Below are positions 22,564 through 35,226 of a stretch of DNA of 64,000 nt, one piece after another. The notes under the pieces are model-generated. The model had not been told where the DNA came from and ran no database searches. It was given only the letters and a program-made list of their open reading frames with translations. Made by a program: the position numbers and the translations under genes. Each line of letters starts with the position of its first letter. Position 1 is the first letter of the stretch. This DNA comes from Rhyzopertha dominica (taxonomy: Eukaryota; Arthropoda; Insecta; Coleoptera; Bostrichidae), in NCBI GenBank assembly GCA_025024175.1, contig QCXZ01000001.1, forward strand, positions 35,210,942 to 35,274,941, read 5' to 3'.

Positions 22564-24985
22564 CATATTATCTTACATTATGGACGCTGAAAGCATTCAT
22601 CCTCGTAAATAAACATAAATTTGTTGAATCATTTATTCTTGGGAGTGTATTGTTAATAATAATATTACACTGACCTGGTTATATTAACTTATTAAGATCC
22701 TTCGTAGACTTCATTTCGTTAAGACATTCGTAAATAATGTCTATTATAATAAGATAATTTAATTTTAAAATAAGCCAATAAATCAAAATAACCCAATTAC
22801 TCCACTCTTCGAATATATTTCATGGAATGTAAACATATAGGTAAATTGTGAGTAGGATCAAGAAGTCACGCAACTTTTATACGATATAACTCTTCATTTT
22901 TTAACCAGAGAAAAAATTAGTAACTGAAAACATCAAAAAAGCTCGTAATCGTTTTGCGATTTTCGTTACTTATAAAAATTAAATTGGTTTGCAACTAAAG
23001 CATTTTATTCGAGTAAGCATTTGATCATTGTAAATTATTGTTTATATAATTGATATTTATACCTACTATTTGAAAACATTACACTTTCTTCAATTTTGTC
23101 TTTAGATGAATAAAATTCTACTAAAAACAGAGTTCTCTATGAACAATATCAACCAACTGAGTATGAAGTTTTCTCTATGTCAATATTGAAATCAACATCT
23201 ACAATTATTAAAACTGCTTAATACACAACGGCAGCTCGAATTACATGTGCGTCCTGCAATACACTTCATTGCAAACCATTTAACAATCAATGGCGCCAAT
23301 GAAGGAAATCGAAATATTGAACGTTTAAGTACTATGGTGCATGTTCGTCAAAATTTGACTGGCACCATTATATTGAGCATCAAAAATCACGTTTCAACTA
23401 CATCCATGAAATATATCAATTTTTGTGTGAAATGGGCAGCACCCTAGCGACGCTACCTAAAAAATTGTACTCCTAGAATTATAAACTTAACAAATATTAA
23501 CATTTTTGAGCATTTTATATTCTTTCCGCCCATAAGTGAAATTTCAACTCATAGCGTAGGTGGAAAATCTAAACATAACATATGTGGTTGTAAATAAAAT
23601 ACTTTAGAATAGATTCTTATTTTCCCATATTTGTTTCGTTGGAATAGTTGGAACTGAATGGACCTAGGATATATGTATTATATTGTGTGAGCTTGACATT
23701 TTAGGTATTGCTTTGAGAACAAAATTTCAGTTTTATATAATGTGTGCGAGAACTTATTTACGAAGAACCTTATTTAACTCGACTTCAGCTTTAATTACAC
23801 ATTCTACAATTGTCGCTAGTTTCTCATTACATCTGGGTTAGCACGTAACCTCAGATCAGATAAAATCTACCATAAGTAAGGTGCATATTTCTCACGATTG
23901 CCCAAGAATGCACATTTTGTACTTGTACTGTGTGGCTATCCTGGCGTTCATAACTCCTCACTAGTTCGTCAGCAAACCACGTAATTATAATTTTAAGTAT
24001 TCTGTCCTCTCAGCCTAACGAACGCGACTGTAATTAATACCAGACGGCCTTTGCCTTTTGGTCCAGAGCGTTACCTGGTGGATAATAATGTTCATAGTTC
24101 GCCTAGTAGAGATACCGAGAAACTAACGAAACCGTGAAGTATAATTAAAATATTTCTGAAATGGTGTGAGAACTTCTACCTAATGGAATTTTTCAAGACG
24201 TGTTTCTAAAATTAGTCCGACACCAAAGATTTACTGTAATTAGTGAGATAAGTTAAGTACGTCATAAGGCAAACCGAGATGCTGTGTTTGTGAGATGTAA
24301 TCTAAAGTTTGTAGTCATGGAGGTACTCAGGTGTGCGAAAATGTCTAGTAGCACTAGTTACAAATTGGAAGTCAAAAATATTTTGCTAGAACTGGAAGTA
24401 TGACTAAAGCCAAACTCAGTTTAATAATCAATCTATTAATTTTCCTATTCTGGTTGTTGTGAAACCACTAATGTCAAGTTATTTTCATATTTTGAATGAC
24501 ATGCGAAACTTTACCAGGTACCAAGATAGTACCTTGCAGGTTTTGTGCAGACTGTGATATTTTTGCCACTAGTTATAAAAAATTTAAGAGTCTGATGCTG
24601 TGATATTGTTAGTTAGGTTTGTTTTTCTCCCTTTTGTCTTCTATTTTGTTATATTCTTATTTTATTATAGCACCATTTGGAAATTTCTGTAGCGTGCATT
24701 TATGAAATATTTAAATAAATAAATAAACATGTTTTTAATTTGTGAAAAAGGAAATTGGAAATTTGAATATGACAAGTGTCTAATTCTTTGGAATTTTTAA
24801 TCTATTTATGTACTTCTAAAGAAAGTAATAATATTGTCAAACTATCGTTTTGAGGAATTGAACGGGTAGTTTAATTTGCTTATACGACACGGCTACGAAT
24901 AAGCCCATTAATGGTTTTATTAAATTCCTAATATTTAAACCGTAATACTTTTGTCTATTTAAATTATTATTTTAAAATATATTGT
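22564..24985. other. No recognisable gene
   Basis: Short frames only, including 66 codons at 23247-23447, with no domain signature. A short AAATAAATAAATAAAC run lies at about 24711-24728. No repeats with boundaries are seen. Confidence 0.4.
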
Positions 24986-25640
24986 GTACAGGGTATTCAT
25001 GGTAACAGTCTGTAATAGCTACCTTTTTCATTTGACGTCGTAGACTAGTGATTTAAAGGGGAAAGTTTTATTAATTTTTGAGAAAAATTTTGTGGTGTTT
25101 ACAAAAAAACAGTTGAACATCAACTGATCGAAATATCTACTACAAGTTTGGTATTTTAAATAAAACGACCTCATTTTTATAGTGCTTTGATTAAAGTCGT
25201 CGAATTAAACAAAAAATGTACTAAAGTACTTCTACAATACAGTCATTTGTTTTTGACATATCTCAGGTTGGATAATTGCTGTTCACGAAACAGTCTACAA
25301 TAGTTTTTTTTTTAATTTGACGTCATAGAACGTAGACTATTGGTTTAAATTCAGAAGTGTCATGAATTTTTAATAATTTTGTGGAGTTTACAAAATAAAC
25401 AATTGAATATGAACTGCCCGAGGTATTAACTACAACTTGGTATTACAATAGTTAACGTTAATATTTAATGTCTTAGAATTCAACATGAAATATCTTAAAA
25501 ACAAATGACTGTAGAGTAAAGACTTCTTTGTTTATTTAGATGCCTTAATCGAATGAGTTATAAAAATACGATCGTTCTATTTAAAATAACAAACTTGCAG
25601 TCGATATTTCTAATACAAGCAGAATATGCAACATGTAATG
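24986..25640. repeat. Cluster of direct and inverted repeats
   Basis: A unit starting GGGTATTCATGGTAACAGTC (about 24990) recurs in diverged form from about 25270 (GGATAATTGCTGTTCACGAA then ACAGTCTACAATAG), giving a direct repeat of about 280 bp. The last 150 bp (about 25490-25640) is the reverse complement of about 25120-25265: AAATATCTTAAAAACAAATG mirrors the CATTTGTTTTTGACATATCT stretch. The TACAGGGTATTC start resembles insect MITE termini. There is no coding potential. Confidence 0.7.
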
Positions 25641-26490
25641 GAAAACGGAAAAATATAAAACAGTCTTGACAAAAAAAAGAAAAAATAGCATGTTGCTATA
25701 GAGGTACTAAGAAATTTTCTGCTGCTTTACTGTTTACTGTGTCCGAGTCTGTATTCCATCAAAAACATAAAATGTACAAAAATGCAAGTGTCGAAACGCA
25801 GTCCTTCCATCGGAAAAAGTTAGTTATTTTAGTTATCATTTATGGAAGCACAACTTTGCCATAAATTGTTTTCTGATTACTAACCAACCAACATTTATAG
25901 TGACCGTATCAATATTATACACATCTTTATTCCTAAAATAAATATATAATAAATATAATCACATGCCTAGTCATTGTACTTGTTATAAATGTTTAGATGT
26001 TCAATATAAGTGTTGTTAAGTAACTAAATAGGAAACAATTTGTAACATAGTTGTTGAATAGGTACTCTCCTAGATACTAACTAAAATAACTGATCTCACT
26101 TCTTTATGTGGGTAGGCCTTTTTTTCTTTTAGGGTATTTAATTTTGTACGTCAGCTAAGTATTTTATTAAATCCCACTCCCTGTCTTTACTATAGGTTTT
26201 TCTCAGAAGCTTTGATGTAACAATTCTTGACAAGTATGGAGTTTAAGTGTTTCTATAAGTCGATTTTATTCAGCAATCAGAAAATGGGACTAAAATTTAG
26301 AGAATAGCCTTGAAATTTCGGAATATTTCAGTTTTTCTTTTCTTTGTAGGCTAAACACTAACTGAAAGCAAAATTTGAAGTTTTTGTGCACCTTAGGATT
26401 TTGATTATCCATGAGTGTGTTAGTGACAAAATTAAAGGACTTCAACTGGCAATAATTCGAAAACTATAAGTATAAATAGTATGTTATTTG

Positions 26491-26497
<7 letters not shown>
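25641..26497. other. No recognisable feature
   Basis: No long frames and no repeats with clear boundaries. Confidence 0.4.
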
Positions 26498-26535
<38 letters not shown>

Positions 26536-26570
26536 TTATATTATATAAATATTATATACATAGTTATACT
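26498..26570. repeat. AT dinucleotide microsatellite
   Basis: A run of about 16 TA units, followed by degenerate ATATTATATAAATATTATAT sequence. It is self-complementary and likely unstable. Confidence 0.95.
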
Positions 26571-28378
26571 ATGTTCTCTTCGTCACTCAGAATTCAGGCT
26601 TCTAGCTCTATCTACAACGAAGTTACAGGGGAGTCGAAAGTGCTCTGAGTGGTTTCGAGAAAAGGATGGTACGGCTGTAGTTTTGCTCGACTTGGCGACT
26701 TGATTAAATCAAGAGTCATTAGTTTTTAGATGGCACTTGTTTAACTGACGCTGTTTTAAATTATGCAGTTTAATAGGTATTGTGAAGCAGTAAAGCACAA
26801 AGATGTGATTTAGTGCCAAACTTGCTTTTAAAAGCTTTGCATAATTGCTGAAGTGAAGAAGCAGAGTGCTTCTGTTTCTAATAAATGCAGATCAATCTAA
26901 TTTCACAAATATCCTGTTTGTCTTGTAAGTGTCTCCAACCACAACCATAACCATATATAATTATTGCACTTATACCTTTCCTTATGACTTGCCAAATTGG
27001 TTTTCTTATCTAACTACTTCGACAAACCCGCTATAGTCGTTTTACTCTGCCATTACCGCAGCTTTATAAATTGGCTGCTTACAGAAAAGCAACACTTATT
27101 AGCATAAAAGATATATTTAGAACAGATTTCAATAAAAATTTGGAGGATTTCGATCATTCGGCCATAATTCAAGCGGAAAAAAATCACACGCTTACTTCCT
27201 ACTTGTGTCTAACTAATCTTCGTAATGAGATGAATGATGTCGACCAATTTAAGTAAAACCTGCAGTTACTTGACACGTTTGATTTGCATATTTAAAGAGT
27301 ATGCAGATTTAATTCGCATTACTTCGAAGCAACTCCACTTAGCGTAAATAAGTATAGTGCTTATCTTGGTGGAACCGGAATTTTCCGCTAGCTAACGTAT
27401 GTAGGTGATGAACGAGTATCGGCAGTAAACAGTTTGGATACATTTTCAATAAAACGGCACTTGACAGATCTTAGTGAACTCATAATGTACTAATCAACAG
27501 TCCTCAGCAAAACAGGAATTCTAACTCAACATAAATAGCACATACTCGATAGCCATGTTCCGGAAAGCATAGGTGTAGTTCTTGCAGAAGTCTGTTTGAA
27601 ATAAACTCTTTCACTTCGAATTGTCCTAAAACATCGTGTGAAAATAAATGAAACTGAATGATAAATTTCCGTAGAATAGTAGAAAGAAAATGTATCAGGT
27701 TTATGTTCTTGCTTAATGAAAAGCAAATACTCAGGCGCATTAATGGGATTAATAACAGAATGCTCAAATAATGTATGGTGTTTTTGTATTTGCAGTTCTT
27801 GCATTTTCTTATTTAGTTTTTTGTGATACATGACATAAATAGATAAAAAATATACGGTAAAATACACACATATTTTGGTACTGGCATATTATGTGGTAAA
27901 AGCAGTACAAATAGAGAAATACATAAAATACATAAAAAAGCAAAAATGATATGGATATTCAAATTAATAATTTTATGTCAAATATTTGATAGTCTGCTAT
28001 CAAAGTACTAAAAAAATTACTTAAATGGCAGTAATTTTGCACAAAAATTGTATTTCCAGACTTAAGTGAGGCTTTTTTATGATTGCTTTATTTTTTAAAG
28101 TACGCGGATGAAACTCTAGAGCAAAAGTTAACAAAACATCCCATTAATTGTGGCTGCAATGCCAAAGCTCGTATTTCGTTGTGTGTATATCTACTAAAAA
28201 TATATATTATTTATTATTCATTGCACATTAAGACATTAGTCATGTATTGCGTCCGTAGAAGACAGACAAATAACGAGGTTTAATTAAGCTTTAAGCATTA
28301 ATGTTAGTACATTAATATGTTACTCCAAGATCATTTAGTATCGTAAATGTTTATTGTAAGAGCAGTTAGTTTGTTTAT
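26571..28378. other. No gene recognised; several unidentified frames
   Basis: A plus-strand frame of 61 codons at 27071-27256 and overlapping minus-strand frames at 27504-27867 (87 and 113 codons) have no signature I recognise. They overlap in different frames, as random open frames do. A host exon cannot be excluded. Confidence 0.35.
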
Positions 28379-29053
28379 ATTACTTCCACATCCGACAGAT
28401 CGGAAGTATTGTATAGCGAAAAAAATTTTCAAAAATTTGCTCATTCGCTTTAAAATGGTCGAAAACGCAAAAAAAACAAAATTTGAGCAAAAACAAATTT
28501 CTTGTCTGTGCTGTGTGTCTGTGGTTTGTATATACGACCTATTGTTTGTGGGGTAAGTACGGTATCTGGAAAGGGGCGAAATTGGGGGGTAACTACCCTT
28601 TCTGAAAATTTTTATTTTTTTTTTCGTTTTAGTATGTGATTAGTAGTATAACTGCGAGAATTATTCGTTCTTATAAATTTTCTGTGCAGAAAATACCATC
28701 AGATAGGAAATAAAATTTTTCACAAAAAGTGATTTTGATTTTGACATTTTCGAAATATTCCCAAAAAACCTATTCCGGACCCTGCTCGTAAGATTTTTTT
28801 TTAATTTTGGTATTATATNGAAAATCTGATTTCCGATCAGAAAGCACTCTTGTAATTTTTTTGTTAAATTAATAAATTTCGAGTTATTTGGAAAAAACCG
28901 ATTTTAAAAATTTATATTTTTTTGCTAATGTCACGAGGACTGTTTGTCTTAGAAAAAATGTGTAGAGACAAAAAATGCTCAAAACCTGATTACCAATCGT
29001 AAAGTATAAGAAATAAAAACGTAAATGTCATTTGGCAATTGGATGTGGAAATA
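28379..29053 (+). mobile_element. Family A short TIR element, copy 1
   Basis: It starts ATTACTTCCACATCC and ends GGATGTGGAAATATT, short terminal inverted repeats. It matches, in reverse, copies at 52882-53673 and 57709-59784. Shared interior landmarks are TTTAAAATGGTCGAAAACGC near the left end, TTATAAATTTTCTGTGCAGA in the middle and the AAAAGTGATTTTGA stretch. Open frames inside are not conserved between copies, so it is a non-autonomous element. Confidence 0.72.
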
Positions 29054-29117
29054 TTGATTCAATTTGCAGCGGTTTTTTTTACAATCTCCGAAACATTTTA
29101 AGAAATGCGGCATATAT

Positions 29118-30605
29118 TTAATTACATCTTTTTTTAAGCAGTGTTAATGGTACGATAATTTGGGTAAGGTCTCTAATGAATTTCCGACAATAACCTGGTA
29201 GCCCTAAAAATCCTTTCAATTGTTTTGGTATTTTTGGAGTCGGGTGTTTTTGAATCGCCAAAATTGTGTGCCTTCCGGTGTCATTATATGACAGGTATGT
29301 GACTTCCTTCTTTAAGAATTCGTATTTGTCGAGCTGTACCTTAAAGGTAATGTCTTGAAAGTAAGAATTTAGGATGGCAATGCCATCTGTCAGCATTACA
29401 CTGACATGATCACAAAGCCACCTAGCTGCCTTAACGGGAACTACTTCCTAAAGGAAGTGACCTGTAGCATGACAAATTGGCATGCAACTGCATACTTCAA
29501 TTTGACAGCAGGCCCCACGGCACTTTTTACTAAAGGGCAAGAACCAACATACATTAAAATGCATGTCTATGCTGTGCTGTCTACACCTCAACCAACTGCA
29601 GATAGTACTATTTCGCTGTCATTACAGCTCATCAGTGCAGTTTAGGTCTAGTGTAGACCACACGGCATAGAACTGGTTTTGCTTATATACCAAAGCAATG
29701 GATGAAAGTAAGAATTTAGGATGGCTACAGGTCACTTCCTTTAGGAAGTAGTACCCGTTAAGGCAGCTAGGTGGCTTTGTCATCATGTCAGTGTAATGCT
29801 GACAGATGGCATTGCCATCCTAAATTCTTACTTTCATCATACCATTGCTTTGGTATATAAGCAAAACCAGTTCTATGACGTGTTGTCTACACTAGACCTA
29901 AACTGCACTGATGAGCTGTAATGACAGCGAAATAGTACTATCTGCAGTTGGTTGAGGTGTAGACAGCACAGCATAGATATGCATTTTAATGTCTCGAAGC
30001 ATTGAAATTTGTAAGATTCATCAAATATTCTTGTAACAAAGTCCAGTAAATAACTATATCGAGGTACACTAGATAAATGCTCTGCAGTCCCTCTAAGATG
30101 TTGTCCATTGTCTCTTTCAAACGTAGTGAGTTCATTTCTAAGACCGAACGGCATGCGTACACATTCAAAATGCCATTCTCTATATTAAAAGCCGTTTAGG
30201 GAATATCTTCCGAGTTCATTGTTATCTGGTAAAACCCACTCGCAAGAGACAGTGTTGTGAAATAATTGCATCTTCATAATTTGTCTAGAACGTTTGCTAT
30301 ATTTGGTAATGGATAACGGTTATCTACAGTCTTCTCATTGAGCCTAATGTAATCGACTACAATTCTCAATTCTTTCCTGCCAGATGCACCGATCTTTTTT
30401 GGCATATCCATATTGGCGAAGACTTGGGCTTGCTTGGGCGTATGATTGGGAATCTTACATTAATTGGTTTATGAGCGAATTGGTGCCTATATGACTGTAT
30501 AGACCGGCAATTTTCAGCTTGGTTCAGTTGGTTTCTGAAAGTGAAGTGCCTATTGTCAGAATGAAATAAGTTTTTCATCTTGGTAGTATTCAAAGTTCTC
30601 TTCAC
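29118..30605 (-). pseudogene. Ty3/gypsy-type pol remnant, interrupted
   Basis: Reading on the minus strand from 30605, the pieces are SSPIWICQKRS, VDYIRLNEKTVDNRYPLPNI, LSLASGFYQITM (RT motif A region), HFECVRMPFGLRN (motif B), YLDIVIY (degenerate YLDDIVIY, motif C) and LQEYLMNLTN. After a nested insertion (29365-29990) come FKVQLDKYEFLKKEVTYL, PTPKIPKQLKGFLGLPGYCR and KFIRDLTQIIVPLTLLKK, the connection to RNase H. This order is standard for gypsy reverse transcriptase. Multiple frameshifts and stops occur and no LTRs were found, so only the RT part survives. Confidence 0.85.
29365..29990. mobile_element. Folded LINE-related insertion in the gypsy remnant
   Basis: The insertion is flanked by an imperfect 11-bp duplication, AATGTCTTGAA on the left and AATGTCTCGAA on the right. 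Within it, 29567-29696 is the reverse complement of about 29838-29990, and 29353-29457 is the reverse complement of about 29723-29837, so most of the insert is self-complementary. The block ending GCATTTTAATG also resembles 30980-31110, just upstream of the LINE endonuclease (CAGCAGTTGGTTGCGGTGCA versus CTGCAGTTGGTTGAGGTGTA). It therefore looks like LINE 5' leader sequence that inserted in rearranged, inverted form. Confidence 0.65.
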
Positions 30606-30964
30606 GAAATTGTAAAGATTTTACGGAAAGCGTTAAAGTACTAATGATGTTTTAAATTAGGTTTAAACTTCTACTAGCGCATAATTATTCTCTGTATCAG
30701 ATGTGGTTTGAGGAATTTCGCAATTTTAAATTTATTTGTTGGAAAATACACCTACTTTTACCAGTAGTTTAAATACACCAAAGGTATCAATTTTGTTCTT
30801 GAATAAAATACTTTCACTAGTTGGTTGTTAGAATATAGGAATTCGGCATTTAGTGTTGTCAAACTGAAATTTACGAAATCTAAGTTGTACATTTAAAATT
30901 TGTAGATTGTCTAATCCTCTTAAACCATCATACATGCTATCAACCTGTATAGATGCTGTCTACC

Positions 30965-32960
30965 TGAAACACATCCTCTTTGGCATCAGGTATAAAAGAT
31001 TTGTTTATTGTGAGTTCCTCAATGTAAAACTGATGAGCAATAATGATAGCAAAATAGATCTATCAGCAGTTGGTTGCGGTGCAGACAGCAGAGCATAGAC
31101 ATGCATTTTAACGACATAATAATACTCAGTGAGACATGGTTAAGTAATTATGTACTTTCTGCTGAATATTTTGATACGAATTTTTATAATGTATTCCGTG
31201 CTAATGGTGGAATAAAAGGAAGGGGTGTATTAATTGCTACAAGACCAGAATTCCGATGAGTCACAAATACCTGCTGAGTTTCCAGTTTTTGAAATTGACA
31301 TTGTTGCAATTAAACTGGATGTGGATACTAACATTATCTTAAACATATTTTGTATTTATATAAAACCGTCCCTGCCAGTTGAAAGTTATAAAATTGTATT
31401 TGAATATTTGGAGTCACTGTGTGATTTATCACAGAAAACTATAATAATTGGAGACTTTAATATTCCAAATTATTCCAGGAATTCATGGTTTTTAATTCAT
31501 TAAAACAAAGTAATTTTGTCAGAAACGTAAACTTCCGTGTGTTTGATCTTGTACTGTTCTCCGATACCTTGTTGCGCAATGTATTTAAAAGCAGTTTTCC
31601 CCTTGTGGATGAGGACATTCATCATCCCTCTCTTAATATATTAATAGAAAAATTAGACGTCACTTTATCTGCGAAAAAATTTGTCTCGCAGTCCAGCAGA
31701 CTACGTTGTAACTTCCGTAAAGCTGACTTTCATGGGCTCTATGAAGCAGTGATGAGAAAAGATTGGTCTGNACTGTTATCAATTGATTCTGTGAATGAAG
31801 CTTGTGAACGTTTCTACCATGACTTATATGAACTATTTGACTGTTTTGAGCCAAAAAAAGTAGTGCGTTATTCTGCTTATCCAAAATTATTTACTTATAG
31901 GATAATTAATAATATCAAACTAAAGGACCTAGCATGGAAAAAATACAAAAGAGCTAAATACCTTGACATAACCATTTACTGCCGGAAAATATTTACCAAT
32001 TTCATCAAGTCCGCTAAAAGCAACATATGCGGAAACTCGTCGTCGCATCGTGTGTTCCAGGAAAAATGTTCTATGGTGAAAAAGAAATGAAACAGCCCAT
32101 TGAAATAGTGAACGCATTTGCGGACTTTTTTGGAAGTGTGTATGTGCAAGAATTGGCAAACGATAATGAAAGTGATTTACAGTTTGCAAGCAGTGATGAT
32201 GGGGATTATAACAGGAACACGTTGCATATGAGGAGGACATTGTGCAAGCAGCAAATAAACTGAAAGCGAACAATGTGGCGGAGCACGATGAGGTTCCTGC
32301 ATTTTTTGTCAGATATTGCATATCTTGTCTATCTGGCCCACTGAGTTATTTGTACAATTTAATAGTAAGTAGTTCCACATTTCCTATAATATGGAAAAGT
32401 TCGCCCAGTATTTAAAATAAGGTGTAACATCGAAAACTATAGACCAATATATTTGAATAGTCATGTATCAAATTATATTGGTATTGATCAGCATGCTTAT
32501 CAAATAATCTGAATAATAATAAACAAGTGGGTACTGTGTATACAGACTTAATTAAAGCTTTTGATGTTGCTAATCATAGAATACTTAAGTTGAGAGACTA
32601 TGGATTGTGTAATAAGTTGATTTCATTGTTTCGGTCTCTGTTGGAGGAGAGGAGTCAGTACGTTGAGTATATGGGTTATGAATCGAAATTATATAGATCA
32701 GTTAGTGGTGTTGCCCAAGGTTCAAATCTTGGACCAATTTTGTTTACAATTTTTATTAAGTATTTGTCTACGCGGATGACTTGAAACTGTCTAAAACCAT
32801 TCTTACTGTTGCTGACTGTCTCGTCCTGCAGAACGACCTGGACCATTTTTCGAGTGGTGTCTTGTTAATAAATTAAAAATTAACTGTGATTAAGTGCGTT
32901 GTGATTACCTTCTCTAGGAAGGTAAATAATAATTTAGATGAATACACAATTGATAACACA
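30965..32960 (+). mobile_element. Decayed non-LTR retrotransposon (LINE)
   Basis: A 5' leader (about 30965-31090, shared with the folded insertion at 29.4-30.0 kb) is followed by an endonuclease/reverse transcriptase gene on the plus strand with many frame changes. No poly-A tail or target duplication is evident, and the 3' end is set where the coding resemblance fades. Motif style places it among the Jockey/I-like insect LINEs, but the clade is uncertain. Confidence 0.78.
31074..32870 (+). pseudogene. LINE endonuclease / reverse transcriptase, broken
   Basis: Endonuclease part: FNDIIILSETWLSN (catalytic Glu of the AP-endonuclease fold), then KTIIIGDFNIPNY and a short DLVLFSD segment, with a frame change near 31240 and another near 31490. 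Linker: PIEIVNAFADFFGSVYVQ. Reverse transcriptase: KANNVAEHDEVPAFFV, PVFK with NIENYRP, VYTDLIKAFDVANHRIL (motif A), SGVAQGSNLGPILFTIFI (motif B), and FVYADDLKLSKTI (motif C, in another frame near 32766). One N base lies at 31771. The protein would nick target DNA and prime cDNA synthesis. At least six frameshifts or stops make it inactive. Confidence 0.85.
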
Positions 32961-33565
32961 TCCTTTCAAAGGGTGCACCAAATAAAATAATACATGGACA
33001 CGTATGGTGTTCCCAACTATTAGCAATTAAGATTTCATATACCCGGAGTAAGCGAAGGTAATTCCATAACGCTTGAATTATGCCAATCCCGTACTAACCA
33101 GCACCTTCACTCACCGATAAATAATATGAGCATACGATAGAATGAAATATGTAATGATATTGATATATTTATATATACACAGTATTACGTCTTTTGTTAA
33201 GAGTTGTTCCGCTGCATTAGCAAGTAGATGGTAACATTTCTTTTGCTGTAATTTTAAGTTAAAGATTATAGTTCTTTTTCCTTTCATTAATCCTAATGTA
33301 TTGTTATCATGCATAATATGTAACATATGTTTATTAGACAAGCCTTTAAGGTTTCAGGAATTCTTGGGGCCGTGCGGGATACTTCGCTTTTGACGAATCC
33401 CTATAAAAAAGTATATAGTGGTGTCAAAACAGGTGATCTTGCGGGCTAGTTATAGAGCCGCCTTATCCAATCTATTTGTTTGGAAAGCTTAGCTAGAGAA
33501 ATATTGTATAATAAATTGTATACTTTCTTAAAAATATTTAGTATAATTAACGGTCGTTAAGATTA
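32961..33565. other. No recognisable feature
   Basis: A 76-codon minus-strand frame at 33111-33341 matches nothing. No terminal repeats were seen. Confidence 0.4.
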
Positions 33566-33637
33566 TTTTTTAATGTTTTAACGGGGATACCGACCTTTAT
33601 TTAGCTTTAAGAATACTCCTTATATTCTAAACCAAGC

Positions 33638-33670
33638 TTTCGGTGGACTTTATTTCGCACCTTCTTCAGG
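33638..33670 (-). ncRNA. Hammerhead-like motif, left Penelope copy
   Basis: Minus strand CCTGAAGAAGGTG, loop, CACCGAAAGC: a CUGANGA box, a 4-bp stem II (GGTG/CACC) and a GAAA box, then an extended imperfect stem from GCTT to AAGC. One extra A follows the first box, and stem I pairing is weak. Confidence 0.45.
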
Positions 33671-33955
33671 GTTGCTACAAATAATATAATTACAATATAA
33701 TATGGGTCGTTTTATAAAATTCACTTACAATATTTGAGACATCAACTTAAAAATGACAAGTTATTCAATTTGTTTTCCTCTAATAATGAATTTCAATATA
33801 AAAAAACGAAACAGCCTGGTTCAGTAAACACCATCTTTTTTATCAAAGAACCATTATTCATACAATTTCTATAATCTAGAATTTAAATATTACTATACCT
33901 AAATTATAAAATTTGATTCACTTCTTATAATTTAGTAAATAAGTATAAATTACAC

Positions 33956-35150
33956 TCAAATTTTGTATATCCTTTTTTTGTTAATACTGTTATTACATCT
34001 GTTAATATTTATCATTTGCAATATTAATCTTTTGCCTAAATTATGTACTTTTGCTACTATATTTATATTTTCAAAATCAATCTCGTGTTGAGAATTACCC
34101 AAAACATGGCCGGAAAGAGCACACCTATCACTTTTTAAACGGATATCACTTTTATGTAAACGCAGCCTATTTTTTAATTGCTGGCAAGTTTGACCTATGT
34201 AAGAGCCTTGGCAAGATGTACAATTAATGATGTAAATCACATCAGTATTATTTAGTAATGGTGTTTTATCTTTTAATTTTGTATACAGCGAACCTACTAT
34301 CTTAGTACTCTTAGCAATACTTATGTTATAATCTTTTAATAAGTTTATTAACTTTTCTATCAGATTATTGTAATATGGTAACACTGCAAATTTTTTTTTG
34401 GTTCACTATTTTCTTGTAATGTAGAATTGTTACTATAATTGTTACTATAAAGTAATTTAGTTACTAGTTTTCTTGGGTATGCATTTTTTATAAGTAGTGA
34501 TTCTAAAGTTTTTAAATTTTTGTACCTAAAGTCTTCATGTTATAGTGTTTCTATTCTATTTTTCATTGGAACTATAAAATTTATTTTCACTTTGTTTGAA
34601 TGGTTTGATTCATAATGCAAGTACCTATCTGCCTGTAGATGTATATCAATCTAATTTTATAGTGTTGTTTTTGTCTCTATAAACTCTTGTATCTAAAAAA
34701 GGAATTGATCTATCACTTTCATTCTCTATAGTGAACCTAATGTTTGTATCATAATCATTGAACACTTTCATTATCTCTTCAATACCATCAGATGGAATAA
34801 TTAGTATTAAAACGTCGACAATTTCTTTTATGTAATTTATATTAAACGATAATTTTGGTATTACTTCTTCAAGGAGTGTGTCCTTTACATACTGAGCCAC
34901 GATTGGACTTAATTTTGACCCCATAGCACATCCAAATACTTGCATGTAGAAATTACTTAGATAGCTAAAATAACTGTTTTTTAAAATAAAGGATATATTA
35001 TAAAAAAATTTAGTTTTAGATATATTTGCACTAAAAGGTTGAATTTGCTGCTACTTCTTTTCTATTACATATGTTACTAATTTCAAACTAATATTGCCAA
35101 ATAAATTAATCACATCTAAAGAGATTATAACATGATTGTTTGGTACATAT
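33956..35150 (-). pseudogene. Penelope-like RT / GIY-YIG gene, left copy
   Basis: Minus strand, 5'-truncated at RT motif A (VIISLDVINLFGNI near 35110). Then come QVFGCAMGSKLSPIVAQY (motif B), IVDVLILI where VDD would be expected (motif C mutated to VDV), DRSIPFLDTRVYRD, and the nuclease part IINCTSCQGSYIGQTCQQ with KNRLRLHKSDI, ending near 33956. Frame changes separate the RT and nuclease blocks (near 34390-34640). No N-terminal region is present. The motif C mutation alone would abolish reverse transcription. Confidence 0.85.
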
Positions 35151-35226
35151 GTTAGTAACATATGTAATAGAAAAGAAGTAGCAGCAAATTCAACCTTTTA
35201 GTGAAAATATATCTAAAACTACATTT

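Noticed and set aside
26498..26570. AT run as a replication or matrix-attachment site
   Set aside because: A plain dinucleotide microsatellite explains it; nothing else supports a functional role.
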